A stretch of 64,000 bases of DNA, taken from the NCBI GenBank assembly GCA_036583965.1, contig JAZBQD010000027.1, positions 21,317,001 to 21,381,000 on the forward strand, read 5' to 3'. This document shows, piece after piece, positions 36,361-47,961 of this stretch. The notes under the pieces are model-generated. The model saw nothing but the letters and a program-made list of their open reading frames with translations. It was not told where the DNA came from and made no database searches. Within the stretch, counting starts at the first letter, position 1. Every line of letters starts with the position of its first letter. The stretch comes from Prunella strophiata. Lineage: Eukaryota; Chordata; Aves; Passeriformes; Prunellidae. The position numbers and the translations under genes were made by a program.

Positions 36361-37652
36361 GCCGGCCCCTCGCAGCCCCGCCGGCCCCTCGCAGCCCCGC
36401 CGGCCCCTCGCAGCCCCGCCGGCCCCTCGCAGCCCCGCCGGCCCCTCGCAGCCCCGCCGGCCCCTCGCAGCCCCGCCGGCCCCTCGCAGCCCCGCCGGCC
36501 CCTCGCAGCCCCGCCGGCCCCTCGCAGCCCCGCCGGCCCCTCGCAGCCCCGCCGGCCCCTCGCAGCCCCGCCGGCCCCTCGCAGCCCCGCCGGCCCCTCG
36601 CAGCCCCGCCGGCCCCTCGCAGCCCCGCCGGCCCCTCGCAGCCCCGCCGGCCCCTCGCAGCCCCGCCGGCCCCTCGCAGCCCCGCCGGCCCCTCGCAGCC
36701 CCGCCGGCCCCTCGCAGCCCCGCCGGCCCCTCGCAGCCCCGCCGGCCCCTCGCAGCCCCGCCGGCCCCTCGCAGCCCCGCCGGCCCCTCGCAGCCCCGCC
36801 GGCCCCTCGCAGCCCCGCCGGCCCCTCGCAGCCCCGCCGGCCCCTCGCAGCCCCGCCGGCCCCTCGCAGCCCCGCCGGCCCCTCGCAGCCCCGCCGGCCC
36901 CTCGCAGCCCCGCCGGCCCCTCGCAGCCCCGCCGGCCCCTCGCAGCCCCGCCGGCCCCTCGCAGCCCCGCCGGCCCCTCGCAGCCCCGCCGGCCCCTCGC
37001 AGCCCCGCCGGCCCCTCGCAGCCCCGCCGGCCCCTCGCAGCCCCGCCGGCCCCTCGCAGCCCCGCCGGCCCCTCGCAGCCCCGCCGGCCCCTCGCAGCCC
37101 CGCCGGCCCCTCGCAGCCCCGCCGGCCCCTCGCAGCCCCGCCGGCCCCTCGCAGCCCCGCCGGCCCCTCGCAGCCCCGCCGGCCCCTCGCAGCCCCGCCG
37201 GCCCCTCGCAGCCCCGCCGGCCCCTCGCAGCCCCGCCGGCCCCTCGCAGCCCCGCCGGCCCCTCGCAGCCCCGCCGGCCCCTCGCAGCCCCGCCGGCCCC
37301 TCGCAGCCCCGCCGGCCCCTCGCAGCCCCGCCGGCCCCTCGCAGCCCCGCCGGCCCCTCGCAGCCCCGCCGGCCCCTCGCAGCCCCGCCGGCCCCTCGCA
37401 GCCCCGCCGGCCCCTCGCAGCCCCGCCGGCCCCTCGCAGCCCCGCCGGCCCCTCGCAGCCCCGCCGGCCCCTCGCAGCCCCGCCGGCCCCTCGCAGCCCC
37501 GCCGGCCCCTCGCAGCCCCGCCGGCCCCTCGCAGCCCCGCCGGCCCCTCGCAGCCCCGCCGGCCCCTCGCAGCCCCGCCGGCCCCTCGCAGCCCCGCCGG
37601 CCCCTCGCAGCCCCGCCGGCCCCTCGCAGCCCCGCCGGCCCCTCGCAGCCCC
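36361..37652. repeat. 68-copy perfect 19-bp minisatellite, G-quadruplex-prone
   Basis: Unit GCCGGCCCCTCGCAGCCCC repeated without visible change: 1292 bases = 68 x 19 exactly. A related variant (36324-36341, A for G and one C missing) precedes it and looks like an ancestral copy. Each unit has three CpGs (one across the junction), one GCCGGC palindrome and, on the - strand, two GGGG runs spaced by 5 and 6 bases. No stop codon exists in any frame, so both strands show long artificial ORFs with a 19-residue period; these are not called as genes. Confidence 0.97.
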
Positions 37653-37960
37653 TCCTTCCGCCGTTCGCCCCATTTTCTCTTTCTGCGGGGAGCGCCGTTG
37701 TCAGACGGGGGCTCGGCACGCGGCCCCGGCGGGCGGGCGGTGTGCTGGCGAGCGGAGCGGCGGCGCGGCCCGCTGCGGGCAGCGCTGTGCGAGCCCCGCG
37801 CCCGCAGCCGCCGAGCGCCCGCGGCGAACAAAGGCAGGAGCTGCCCGCGCCCGGCGAGGGTGGGCTGGGTGCCACGATCGCCCTGGGGGCTCTGAAGGGA
37901 GCCGGTCCCAGCAGGGCTGTGCCTCGGGCGGCTTTGGGCACTTGTGCTAACAGACCGATA

Positions 37961-40900
37961 AATAAAATGAAAGCGTTAAGGGCACTGAGTGAAACAGGCT
38001 GGTGATAGAACCGGAACCAAAGAATCTGCAAGCATAACGCGAGGAGTGAGGTGTACAGGGAGCAAGCTCTAAACTCTTGTTCGAGTTAGGCATTGTTGTG
38101 GCATATTTAAACTCGGATTATACCAAAACTAGTTTCATTTATCTACTAGACTTTAGGTTTTGCTAGTGTAGTTCCTGCCTTTCTATTGCTTTTTCGCTTT
38201 TTCAATGGAGGAGCATAGTAAATCAGAAATTGCTCTCTATCCCTTTATTGACCTGATTATCAAGACACAAATTTTACCCCACCCTGAAGCTGTGGCCGTT
38301 CTGCTTTAGAAGCTTTTTCAGCCTAATGTGCTGTTCCTGTTAGACTCTTGCCAGTGTCTGCAGGGCTCATGTATCCTGGGTTGCCATGGAGAGCTGTGCA
38401 ACCATCTCAGAATTTGGAAAAACGTGCTGAGTCTTGCATCTCAGAAAGATCAGTTAAGAGATTCCAGTCCCTGCTTAAATTTTGTCTGGAAACTTTATAC
38501 CTCTTTTTTAAGTGATAATTCTATTAGACCTGAAAATGCTAGCAAAAAGACCTCCTCATAATATAGCCCTTCTAAATTCATTGCTTATATATATTTATAG
38601 TGTGTTAAAACTAATTTGTAGGCCTGTCCAAGTGTTCCTTCTTGCTACTTTAATTAATGGTTAGCAAGTCTTCTGGACTGTGCATCCTCTTGAGTAGGAA
38701 GGACTTTGTACTTCCAGTTACTTCCTTATAAAGCTGGGACAAAACTTACCTGAAATCTAAGACAGCTTCACTGGACTAGAAGAAACCTGTGTGAGTCTTA
38801 TCAGTTGCTTTATTCAGCATGCTGTTGTTTAAATGCTCTTGTAACTCTTTCAAGCATCTTAAAACTGTGATTGTACATTGCTGCTACTCTTGCTGCAGAA
38901 TTACTTCACAAAGGTCAGACTAAGTTTTGAAAAGCTTTTATTCTAAAAAGAAATAAATGCTCTTTGTCCATAATTTTAACTACTGAACATAAAGGGTTTT
39001 TGGTTTTTTTTTTTTTTTTTTTTTTCATTTATAATTTTTTTTGTTTCTCCGCATCTTCCACTTTTTAAAATTAAATAGCCAACATATTTCTACTTTTTGT
39101 CCTCCTGGTTTATTGTAGCCTTTGTGAGGTCAGTTTCACTTTCCACAAATTAGTCCTGCCCAGATCTGTAACTATAGTCCTGGTTTCAGTAGCTTTTAAG
39201 GTTAATGTCATAATGAACTTGGTTTTGTTTGAGGAGTGAGTGATCATCTTAAGACTTTCTGAGGGATAAACCTGTTATTGTTATCACTGCTCCTGCAAAT
39301 AAAAGCAGAGAGAGATACCAGGTACCAAAAAAAAAAACACCCTTAAACTTTTCTTTAACCATTTAGTAGCAAGTCAGCTATACAAGTGATAATATCCAAA
39401 AAGAAAAAAAAGGGATTATTTTGTGGAAGACCACAATATTAGGAATGCAAAATACAGGAAAAGCAGAAGTGAAAGGACTGGCAAGAGATGGCCTGAAAGA
39501 CATGCAGTGTTGAACAGATGATTAATGTCAAGTTGCCTCTTGGGACTCAAATTTGGCAGTGTTTGAGGAATATGTTACTTGTTCATATAATAAAACTTCT
39601 TTGTATTATAGGAAGGAAAGCTTTCATTCAGCTGGGTTACAGGGAATATAAACCACATGTGATTTATAAAGAAGGCTCTCTAAATCTGTTATTTCTTCGC
39701 TATTTCTGATTGCTACACTACTTTTCATCCCATTGCCACGTTGGTATACTCTTAGGAGTTTTGTTCCTTGCCTGCAGCACTTTGGAGCCTTATCTAGCTG
39801 GTTTGTTAGAGAACAGGATGTGCTACTGTGACCAATTCTGTCAGTGTAGTAATGCCTGCACAGGGTGGATCAACTGGCAGTGGGGGCAAAATGGGCTGCA
39901 GTCCAGTAGTCATCACACTGATGGAAGAAACTGCATTGAGGAGATTCTGAATAGATTTGCAGCTGCATCCCAAGTGTTGGAATGAATATGTAAAGCAGTT
40001 TACAACTTGGCACCTCAACAAATACTGTTTCCTTAAATCTCCATGGGTGATGTGCTGTAAATAGACTGTGCCTGAACAACGTGTGGTCTTCTCAGTGTTG
40101 TGAGTGTTCCTCCTGCACCACAACTTCTGCAGGTTGTAGCTTGTAGACTCATTAGAGAGGATGTTAATGGCTGCTGTTAGTACTTGGGAGCTGAGGGGCA
40201 CAGGTGATGCACCAGGCAGTGCTGCTGGCATTAACCTGTCATGGATCACTGCAGTTGTGTAACAGAGGTTCTGACGAGAGCTGCATCTGCTCCCTGCAAG
40301 GTAAAACCTTGCTGGAGTGCTAAGGATTTGTTATGCTGAATGTCTGCTTTGGCTCTGAATGAGCACCACAGTGCCAACTAGGAATTTTGAAACAGCAGCT
40401 ATATTGCTTCACTGAAATTGCTACTGTGTCTTACTGCCAGTGAGTCTAAGGATTATTGGTTTTTTTTGGTTTTGTTTTTTTTTAATTTAATTTATAGAAT
40501 TATAAGTTATAAGGTAATTTCTTCCATTTCTTTGCAAGATACTTGTACAGTGTTTGTCTTCTTTCTTTTACATGCCAGGATCTCTTTTTAAGAGATTTCA
40601 TAGGCTAAGAAGGAGCTGGGTGGAACATTTTATTGGAGAGATTTGTGATCAACTTGCTCTGTCAGCTTAAGTGCAAATAGGCCAGCCTTTTGTGCTGAAC
40701 CCTTCCTATGTGGGGTTCTTTCACACTGGATAACATGCTCCAGTTCCCAAACTGAAGGTAGCTGAATGTCTCGTTGCCTGGGAGAGGCCTGTATATGTTC
40801 ATTTGTGTGCTGAGATTGTCCCAAAGGAGCAGGGTTCAAATTTACCTTCCGAACTTGGCAGCAAAACTGTTACTGATTTATTGGGAATGATTTCACCTTA

Positions 40901-43900
40901 TGCTGTGAATAAAAGGATCACATACTGCTTTGTTGTGAACTGTCATTGCAGTCTGTTGTGGCATTTGTGCACTTAAAGTGCTTGAATGCAAATCTCATCC
41001 CCAGTTGTGGGAGATGTTGGAAAGAAGGCAGAAGAAAACAATATTTGTTTTCAGTCTGTGAATGACAATTTGTAAATAAACTTGGATCTGGTTCTGTTAA
41101 AAATAAGAAAAGAAAAAATGATAAGGAATCCTAATACCTTTATGTGGAAAAATTCTGACCTGTTTTGCCTGTGATCTTATTCTGCCTTGTTCTTGTATCT
41201 GAAATCTTAATCTTGCTGCATGTAGAATTAGTTTTCAGTTGCCTGATTAGTTTTATGATGGGTATATCAGTTATATTTTGCTGGCACTTCATGTTCTCCT
41301 TTTTTATTTTATTGTAGTATGGGATTCCCCTAATTCAGGATTTAAATAGATGGCTTACATGAATTATCTGCAGGAGTGTCTGTATAATAAAAATAGTTGT
41401 GGTTACTTGTGTTAACTGCACAGGGCTCTTTAACCTGCACACTGGACAGTAATTATGTATATTCGGTAGCAAGCTGTTTGCCACTTAAATACTGGTTCTC
41501 TTAGAAAAAGAAGGGGAAAAGGAGTAAGCAGGATATACAGAGTTTGAAAGGCTCGGCATGTTGCAGACCTTTAGCATTACTTAAAGCCCCAAACACTCCA
41601 TTCAGCTAGGTACTCGACAAACAGAGGAAAAATCCTCCTCCTAATCTACAGAATAGGTGGAAAGTACATACAGGAAATGCCAGAGGGCAGGTGGAAATGC
41701 TGCCGCATTAAAGGCTGTGTTTGCCTTAGCAGGGTGCTGTGTGAGCCGGGACATCCTGCAGCCCTGGGGGTGCAGGGGCAAGCAAGAGGAGTTAACCTGG
41801 GAAATGAAGGAGATGAACCTTCTCTTACCTGTGTTTAGAACATACCACGAGCAGGGTATGTTGGGTTTAGGCAACCAGTGAAATAAAACCCCAAACAAAA
41901 ATTTGTACAGACAGAGTGATAAATTAAATATCTCCATTGTTACCATGTCTGTCACAATGCAGGGCCACATTAGCAATCAGGTAATGGATGTTGGACTCTG
42001 CTCTGGAGCTGTGTTCCTCTAGCTGTCAAATTCATGATTTCATTTCCAGCTGTGGATGTGTTGTGCCTTCACTTCATTGTGAGCAAAATTTGTCTCAGAA
42101 ATTCTTGATGCCTGTCATTGTTGTGGGGAGGTTTTTTTGTCTTTTTAAAATTAATTTTAAATATGGAGATGAGTGTCTCATTGCTAGGACATTTTTAAAG
42201 GTTTTAAAAAAAATATATCCTGTAAAGTAGTTTTGGGGTTTTATGCAATATTTTCCTTACCTTGTTTCATACAGTTATTCATATTTTCAGTAAAATGATT
42301 TTGTGTACCTACTTCAGGACTCTTTGGGACTGTTCTGGGGATACTTGTTCTCCTTTGTCACTAGGGGGTTTCTCTTCCTGTAGTCATACTGATGACTAAA
42401 TTAGAGTAAATTGATGAGTAAATTAAGATAATTGGACAGAAACCCTATTCTTGATTTGGGTTTATGTACAGTGATAGAAAGAAATTAGGGAGAGGAATGA
42501 AGAAAAGAATCAGATTGCTCAGGAGTTTGTGATAGACAATGATAGTATTTGTGTAGCTACTCATTTAGCAATTATTTTAATTTTTTGAGGAGAGTTGTTG
42601 TGAGTATCTGAACTTCTAATTATTGGTATTTTTCTGGTCTTTTATAACCTTTTGTGCTTCTGTTGGCCATCTGGAAAGACTGCTGGTTACTGAAGTCATT
42701 AAGTCTTGGGCATTAAGAGGCTAAAGAGGAAGATGGAATAATTACAGAGATAATGGAGTCAAGTTTCCCTCCCTCACTCTAGTAGTTCTTTTCTTTTGAT
42801 TCACAAAAGGCAGTTAGCTCTGCATCTGTCAGTTCTGGTTACACAATGCCTGTCTAGCCTTATGCTCTCAGTTACAATTTGGTGATTCTCTTTCTAGCAA
42901 GGAAATTATGGTTTCCTGAATACAAGATAGCTCTGTGCATGTCGTTTGGGCAAAGGAGAGGAACCCTCATATTCCATTTTCTCTTGGAATAAGTGAAATT
43001 CCAGGCTTGTGAAGCAGTGGGTTGATAGGATTACATGTCAACATCACCTCTAGGCCAAAGCCATTGCAATGCCAACCCCTTCCAGGGATTTCAGGGCTGT
43101 CTGCAATATTCAGCAATGTGTCTAAGATTTGTGTGGGCCCATATTTATAAGTCAGCATGGTAAATATATGTGGGGTGGAGGAGGAAGCATCTGAAGCAAG
43201 AAAATGAGATAGTGGTTTAATTTATTTGCAGCTTGACTGATGAGCCTGGTGGCATACGATGTTTAGGTGGGGTCTTTGCTGTGCTCTGTAGTGATATGGG
43301 CTCTGCAGCACAGCTCTGTCACTCACACCTGGGAGGAGCAGCTCAGGAGCTGTTTCTGAACTTCAGCTTTCCTCTTCTGTCCATTAATGTGTGATGTGAG
43401 CTGCTAAGTGGTTTGAGTGCTGCTAAGCCAGTCCTATAAAAGAATCCCTCTGGTTTATTCTGGGGTTTTCTGCTCAACAGAGAAATCCACCAGGAGACAA
43501 AGGCAGTATTTGAGAGCAGGCATTGCTCCACATCTGATCCTGAATAAAACCTCACATTCACCTCATCAGTGAAGGTGGTTTCTATGTGCACTCAGCTAAT
43601 CAGCTCTTGAACAGCTGTCAAAAGTGGTGCAGAGAGAAGTTTAAAATTAAGCTGCCAAGAATAACCACAGTGGTCTTAGTACAGTTGTTTCTTGTATTTG
43701 CAGGATCCATTCTCATGACCAGTCACTTGTACTGTGCTCAAGGTTTGGAAAAATTAGCTTTTCCCCAGCATGGAACACATTTACTTAAAGGCTCATTCAC
43801 AGGGGAATATATATTACTGCAGAAATGCTAATGATGATGCTGTTTACTATGCTAATAGTAAATGCAATATTACACTTGATGTGAAATTTTAAGGCTTTTT

Positions 43901-46900
43901 GGTGGCTTATTTTAGGCTAATCCATTAATTCTGGTCAATTTTTAAAATGTCTTTGTACAGCATTGAAGACTAAAATAGAGAATGCTTTACTTCTGAGTGT
44001 TCCTTGTGCTATTTGTATTTATATGCTCTTTTATATTTTGAAGGTCTGAAGCCAAGCTGATCTCTGTATTTCAGTAATTGGACTGTTGGTATATTTTTAT
44101 TGTTGTGTAGCCTGGTTCTTCATTCAGAGGGTATGCAGAGCTTTGATTTGGTTTTTTTTTTTAGATGATCCCAGTCAAGCTTCTTTTAATTATTTTTTTT
44201 CTTCTACCCATTCTGTAGCATCTTTCTGGAAGGAAATTCAAACTTAGTTCACCATTGGGAAATTTGTCTTAATCTTGAAACAAGAAGTCTCTGTCACTAG
44301 TTTTTCTCAGGAAATGCAATTTGTGCAGTAGATCTGCCTTTATCTGTACTTTCCTGTATTAGCTTTTGAATCTCTCTGTTGGTGATGACTTCATTTGGCA
44401 GATGCTCCTTTCCCACAGATTTGTGAGGAATGGCAGATGGGGAGAGAAGGCATCACTTGATCCTCTCCTTTAGGGAGAGGCAGAAGGAACAGAACTGTGT
44501 GATATTCCACCAGCCCCCAAGTGACCGGGCTGTCAGCTGTCCGGCCCTGTGACTGCACCAGCTAAGCAAACCAACTTCTGATCATCCGACAAGCTCCAAA
44601 AAAGAAGGTGTGGGTTGAGGAAAGGAGCAAATGAAGCTGCTTAAAATGTGAGGTGATAAACCATTTTGAGGTGATGAAGGAGAATAAAACCATCTTCTCC
44701 AACTGTTTTGTAATTATTAGTTCTGTGTACTGCAAATAAATCACAGCATTGGCTTTCTGTTGCTTACTGATGGATTTTCACCTGTGCAGAGATACGGTTT
44801 TCTGTCAAAATGAAATGAAAAAATCTATTGTAGATATTCAGTGTAACTAAGAATTGCAAACTGATTAAACTCATTGTCTACCATTGAGATAAAATTAATA
44901 GTATGTAATCAAATCATTGCTGAAATGGAAAATGCCTTAAAAGGTGAAACACCTGTCTGGAAGCTGTGATAAGATAACTAGAACCATTAGCTTGCATACA
45001 GGCTTTGGGGAAAGAAATAGCAACTTTTGTTTTATCACTGTCAGGAACTTGAAACACACTGATAAGAATTAAAAACAGGGGGGTCTTGGTTTCCTATGTA
45101 ATTTTTCTTGAGGGAGAGAGTGAGCCTTATTCCAGTCTTAGCATTTGTATCACTGATTCAGTGCAGGGATGTTAATGGAAGGTTCAGATGTACTTTCATC
45201 ATGCAAACCCCATCTATATTCGTGTATCTTCTATATAAATCTGTGATTTAATTGGAAAAAAAAGTGACTTTCTGCATGCAATAAGCACATTTTTTTAGAT
45301 AGAGGATTTAATTGAGGCAAATTGGCCTTTTATTGATGGTTTAATTGAATTTCCTTTATCTGTTTATAGCCAGGGTGAATAATCCCTAACTATGGCTCAC
45401 CATTTTCTTCTAATAAAGAATTGATACAGTGCATGTTCTGTCTGTTGTGGGCTATGAAGGGCTGCTACATGTGATTGCCCAACTTCTGCCTTGCTTCAGT
45501 TGATTTGGGGGTGGTGAGGCTGATGTTTGTTTTTGTTTCAGTGTTAAACAGCTGTAATCAGTAAAACCAGTTTGATTTCCCTCTTCTGAAGGAGACCCAA
45601 CCTTTTCTCTGTGGGCTTTTTGCTGCTACTTCGAAATAACAGAAACCCTGAGGACTTCCTGTATTTAGTGAAGTTGTGCATTTAAAGGTTGTGGATACAA
45701 CTTCAAGTGTTTGACTTCCATCTCCTGCATTTTGCATTCCCCACTCTAATTAATGTGATTTAGGTTTGGTTACTGATTACACGTTGGCATGGCTGAAGGT
45801 GTAATTGCCATCCTAATGACTTACGCGTGAAGAAGCCGGGTATGAAGAGCAGACCCAGTAATTTTGGTTGGATCTGTGATGGCCAACACATCATCATGTG
45901 TTGGCCAACGTGGGTGTGTCTGTATCACCCTCCCAAGACTGGGAATGTGCTGTATGGCCAGTAAGGAGGGAAAAAAACAGGAGCAGTGGTTCCAGCTCTT
46001 GGTGGCATCAGTCAGATGATGAGGGCAGATGTGTAGCTCAAATATAGTGAAGCTATAAACACCTGATGTAAAATGTACTGCTAAAAATAACTGATATTTA
46101 AATAAACACAGATATTCTGATGTATTTTTAAGTATAACATTTCTTTTAAATTAAACTTGGCTTCTTATTTTTTAAAAAAAGCTTTTAAAATTATTCAGTT
46201 AATTTCCATTACAGTACAAATATACAAAGAAATTACCACAGTTGTAAATTTTGTGATCTGTGGAGGTTGCCAGAGTACACACTTTTTACTTTGTGGTCCA
46301 TTCCTCTGTGGAAGACAACTTCCAAATCCCTTGGATTTGCTGAGCAGCAGGAGTGCTGGAGGGGTGCTCTAGACTGGGGGTGGCTTAGGGCCCTCAGCCT
46401 GTATGAGTTACCTGGGCTGAGGCTGGACAGGCTTCCACAGAGTGCATACCTGGAACACAGCCTGCCCACTGTGTGGGTTGCAGTGCTATTGTAACCTGTG
46501 GGTGTCACGCTTCATAATTGCCAAAATACACCCACACCCTCTCGTTGATGCCAAATAATTCTAGTGATGAGCATGGAAGGGCAAAATACTTGTTTAATTG
46601 GAAGAATGTGAATAGTCTGTTTGAGGGCTGCTATCAGGTAGAGTAGGATGGGAAGCATGAATATTCACAGCTGGGACTTGATAAAACTAATGAGAGGAAA
46701 AGGCATGGGCCATATTGACAATTAAATACACAGGTTTACATATTCTTCTGATGACAGCTTTGAGTCTGAGCTCTGTTCCTGTCTTTTTGACACCTCTGCA
46801 GCTCTCCTGATGAAATATGCATTTGTGAATTACACAACTCTATGTTTACTTGCAAAGGAAGGTAATATTAGTACTGAGGCATAAATACGTCACTGTCTCT

Positions 46901-47899
46901 ACTAAAAATATGTTTAAAAGTGGGTAAACTTTTGATTACAGAGTTTCTTTTCTGTTAATTTTTTCCCAGCGAGCTCAAACATGTCTAATATTTACATGCT
47001 GGCTTCTGCAATCCCTTTGAAGCAGAGTTTGGAGCTCACATTGCAGTGCTGCAGAATTTTTGAATAGGAAGCCAGTGTTAACACCACTTGTCCTCCAAAC
47101 TGCCATACTCCCCCCTTTTCTTTTGGGAGCAGAGAGAAGAAAAGTGAATATAGAGCTTAAACCTTTGCTGGCTGCTGTGCTTACAGTATTCCAGGTGGGA
47201 CAATCTCCAGGGTGGATGAGCTGCAGATGGGATTGTGCCCACCAGTTCTGACTGCTGGGGGCCTTCAGCTGATGATCAGGGTTTCAGCAGCAGGGTTTAC
47301 ATGTAAAGCACTTTGTGATCTGTTCTGTATTACGCCTTTCATTCTGTAGTTTTCATCCTTTAAGGTTTTTGCCTGGAACTTCATGAGGCCAGTAAATACT
47401 AACAAGAGTAAATTCTTCGAAGTCTCCAAGAGAAGAGAGTATTGATTTTTGTTAAACCTCTTTGGCTTTCTCACTTGCCTACAGGAATTGCCATGTCTGT
47501 GTAGAAGGCTTTGGCTCTGCCTTTAAGTTCTTGAATGACGTTTCCTGCTTCGTAGGAGCAGTGCTATGCTTTTACATCAGCTGCAAATGCTGATGAGTTA
47601 TTAACCATGAGACTTCAAGCCAAGCATCTTGTGTTCCCTTTGCAGAACCGCAGCTGAATGGAGCTCAAAGGGCCACAGATGAAAGAAAGAACATGAACAT
47701 TTCTGAAGGTGTGAGATGTGCCTGGCAGTGACCTCCTTACCTCAGTAATAAAGAAGAGTTTTTCTACAGGAGCTTAGGATATCTTTACTCCAGCTTCTTA
47801 ATCTACTAACTGGAATGGTGCTCTGACAACAATTCCCCATAATAAAGCACTTACCCTACTACAGAACTGTATTTCTTTCTCTACTGATAATGTAACTCC
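37961..47899 (+). other. Presumed first intron of GPSM2 and flank; no coding exon seen
   Basis: About 10 kb of AT-rich DNA between the CpG island and the GPSM2 start exon. It contains a T22 run at 39004-39025 and the hairpin at 45880-45907. No exon homology was recognised on either strand. A further untranslated exon cannot be excluded: TTTGCAG ending at 47645 and CTACAG near 47865 are possible acceptors for the exon holding the start codon. Confidence 0.5.
45880..45907. repeat. Perfect 12-bp hairpin
   Basis: TGGCCAACACAT / ATGTGTTGGCCA with a 4-base loop CATC, in the long 5' intron of GPSM2. The arms carry TTGGCC, close to an NF-I half site. Confidence 0.88.
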
Positions 47900-47961
47900 A
47901 TGGCGGAAAATAATGTTTTGATAAGCATGCCTGAAGATCGTTCCTTTCACGTGCGATACAG
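47900..47961 (+). CDS. GPSM2: GPSM2 coding exon 1 (start codon)
   Basis: ATG in CTCCATGG context, encoding MAENNVLISMPEDRSFHVRY plus AG, donor CAG|GTAAGA. It matches human LGN (ISMREDHSFHVRYR). An intron of 5.8 kb follows. Confidence 0.94.

Larger units (their letters stand above)
36005..37960. promoter_or_regulatory. CpG island, presumed divergent promoter of AKNAD1 (-) and GPSM2 (+)
   Basis: About 2 kb of very GC-rich, CpG-dense DNA between AT-rich flanks. It lies directly upstream of AKNAD1 and is the only CpG island before the GPSM2 start exon. It holds two CCAAT boxes (36205-36209, 36280-36284, both CCAAT on the - strand), Sp1-like GC boxes around 36307-36321, and the 68-copy minisatellite. 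On the - strand, CAGATAAG|GTGAAA (exon side ends at 36019) is a plausible donor of an untranslated AKNAD1 exon 1. I found no strong donor for a GPSM2 first exon; CGAGG|GTGGGC at about 37859 is weak. Confidence 0.75.

Noticed and set aside
35998..38031. Very long ORFs on both strands (up to 677 aa) over the minisatellite
   Set aside because: They exist only because the 19-bp unit lacks stop codons; the peptide is a pure 19-residue repeat and no flanking homology supports a protein.
39806..40249. 147-aa open frame on the - strand in the GPSM2 5' intron
   Set aside because: No recognisable domain, no splice context, and no second exon; could be an old decayed element but this cannot be supported.
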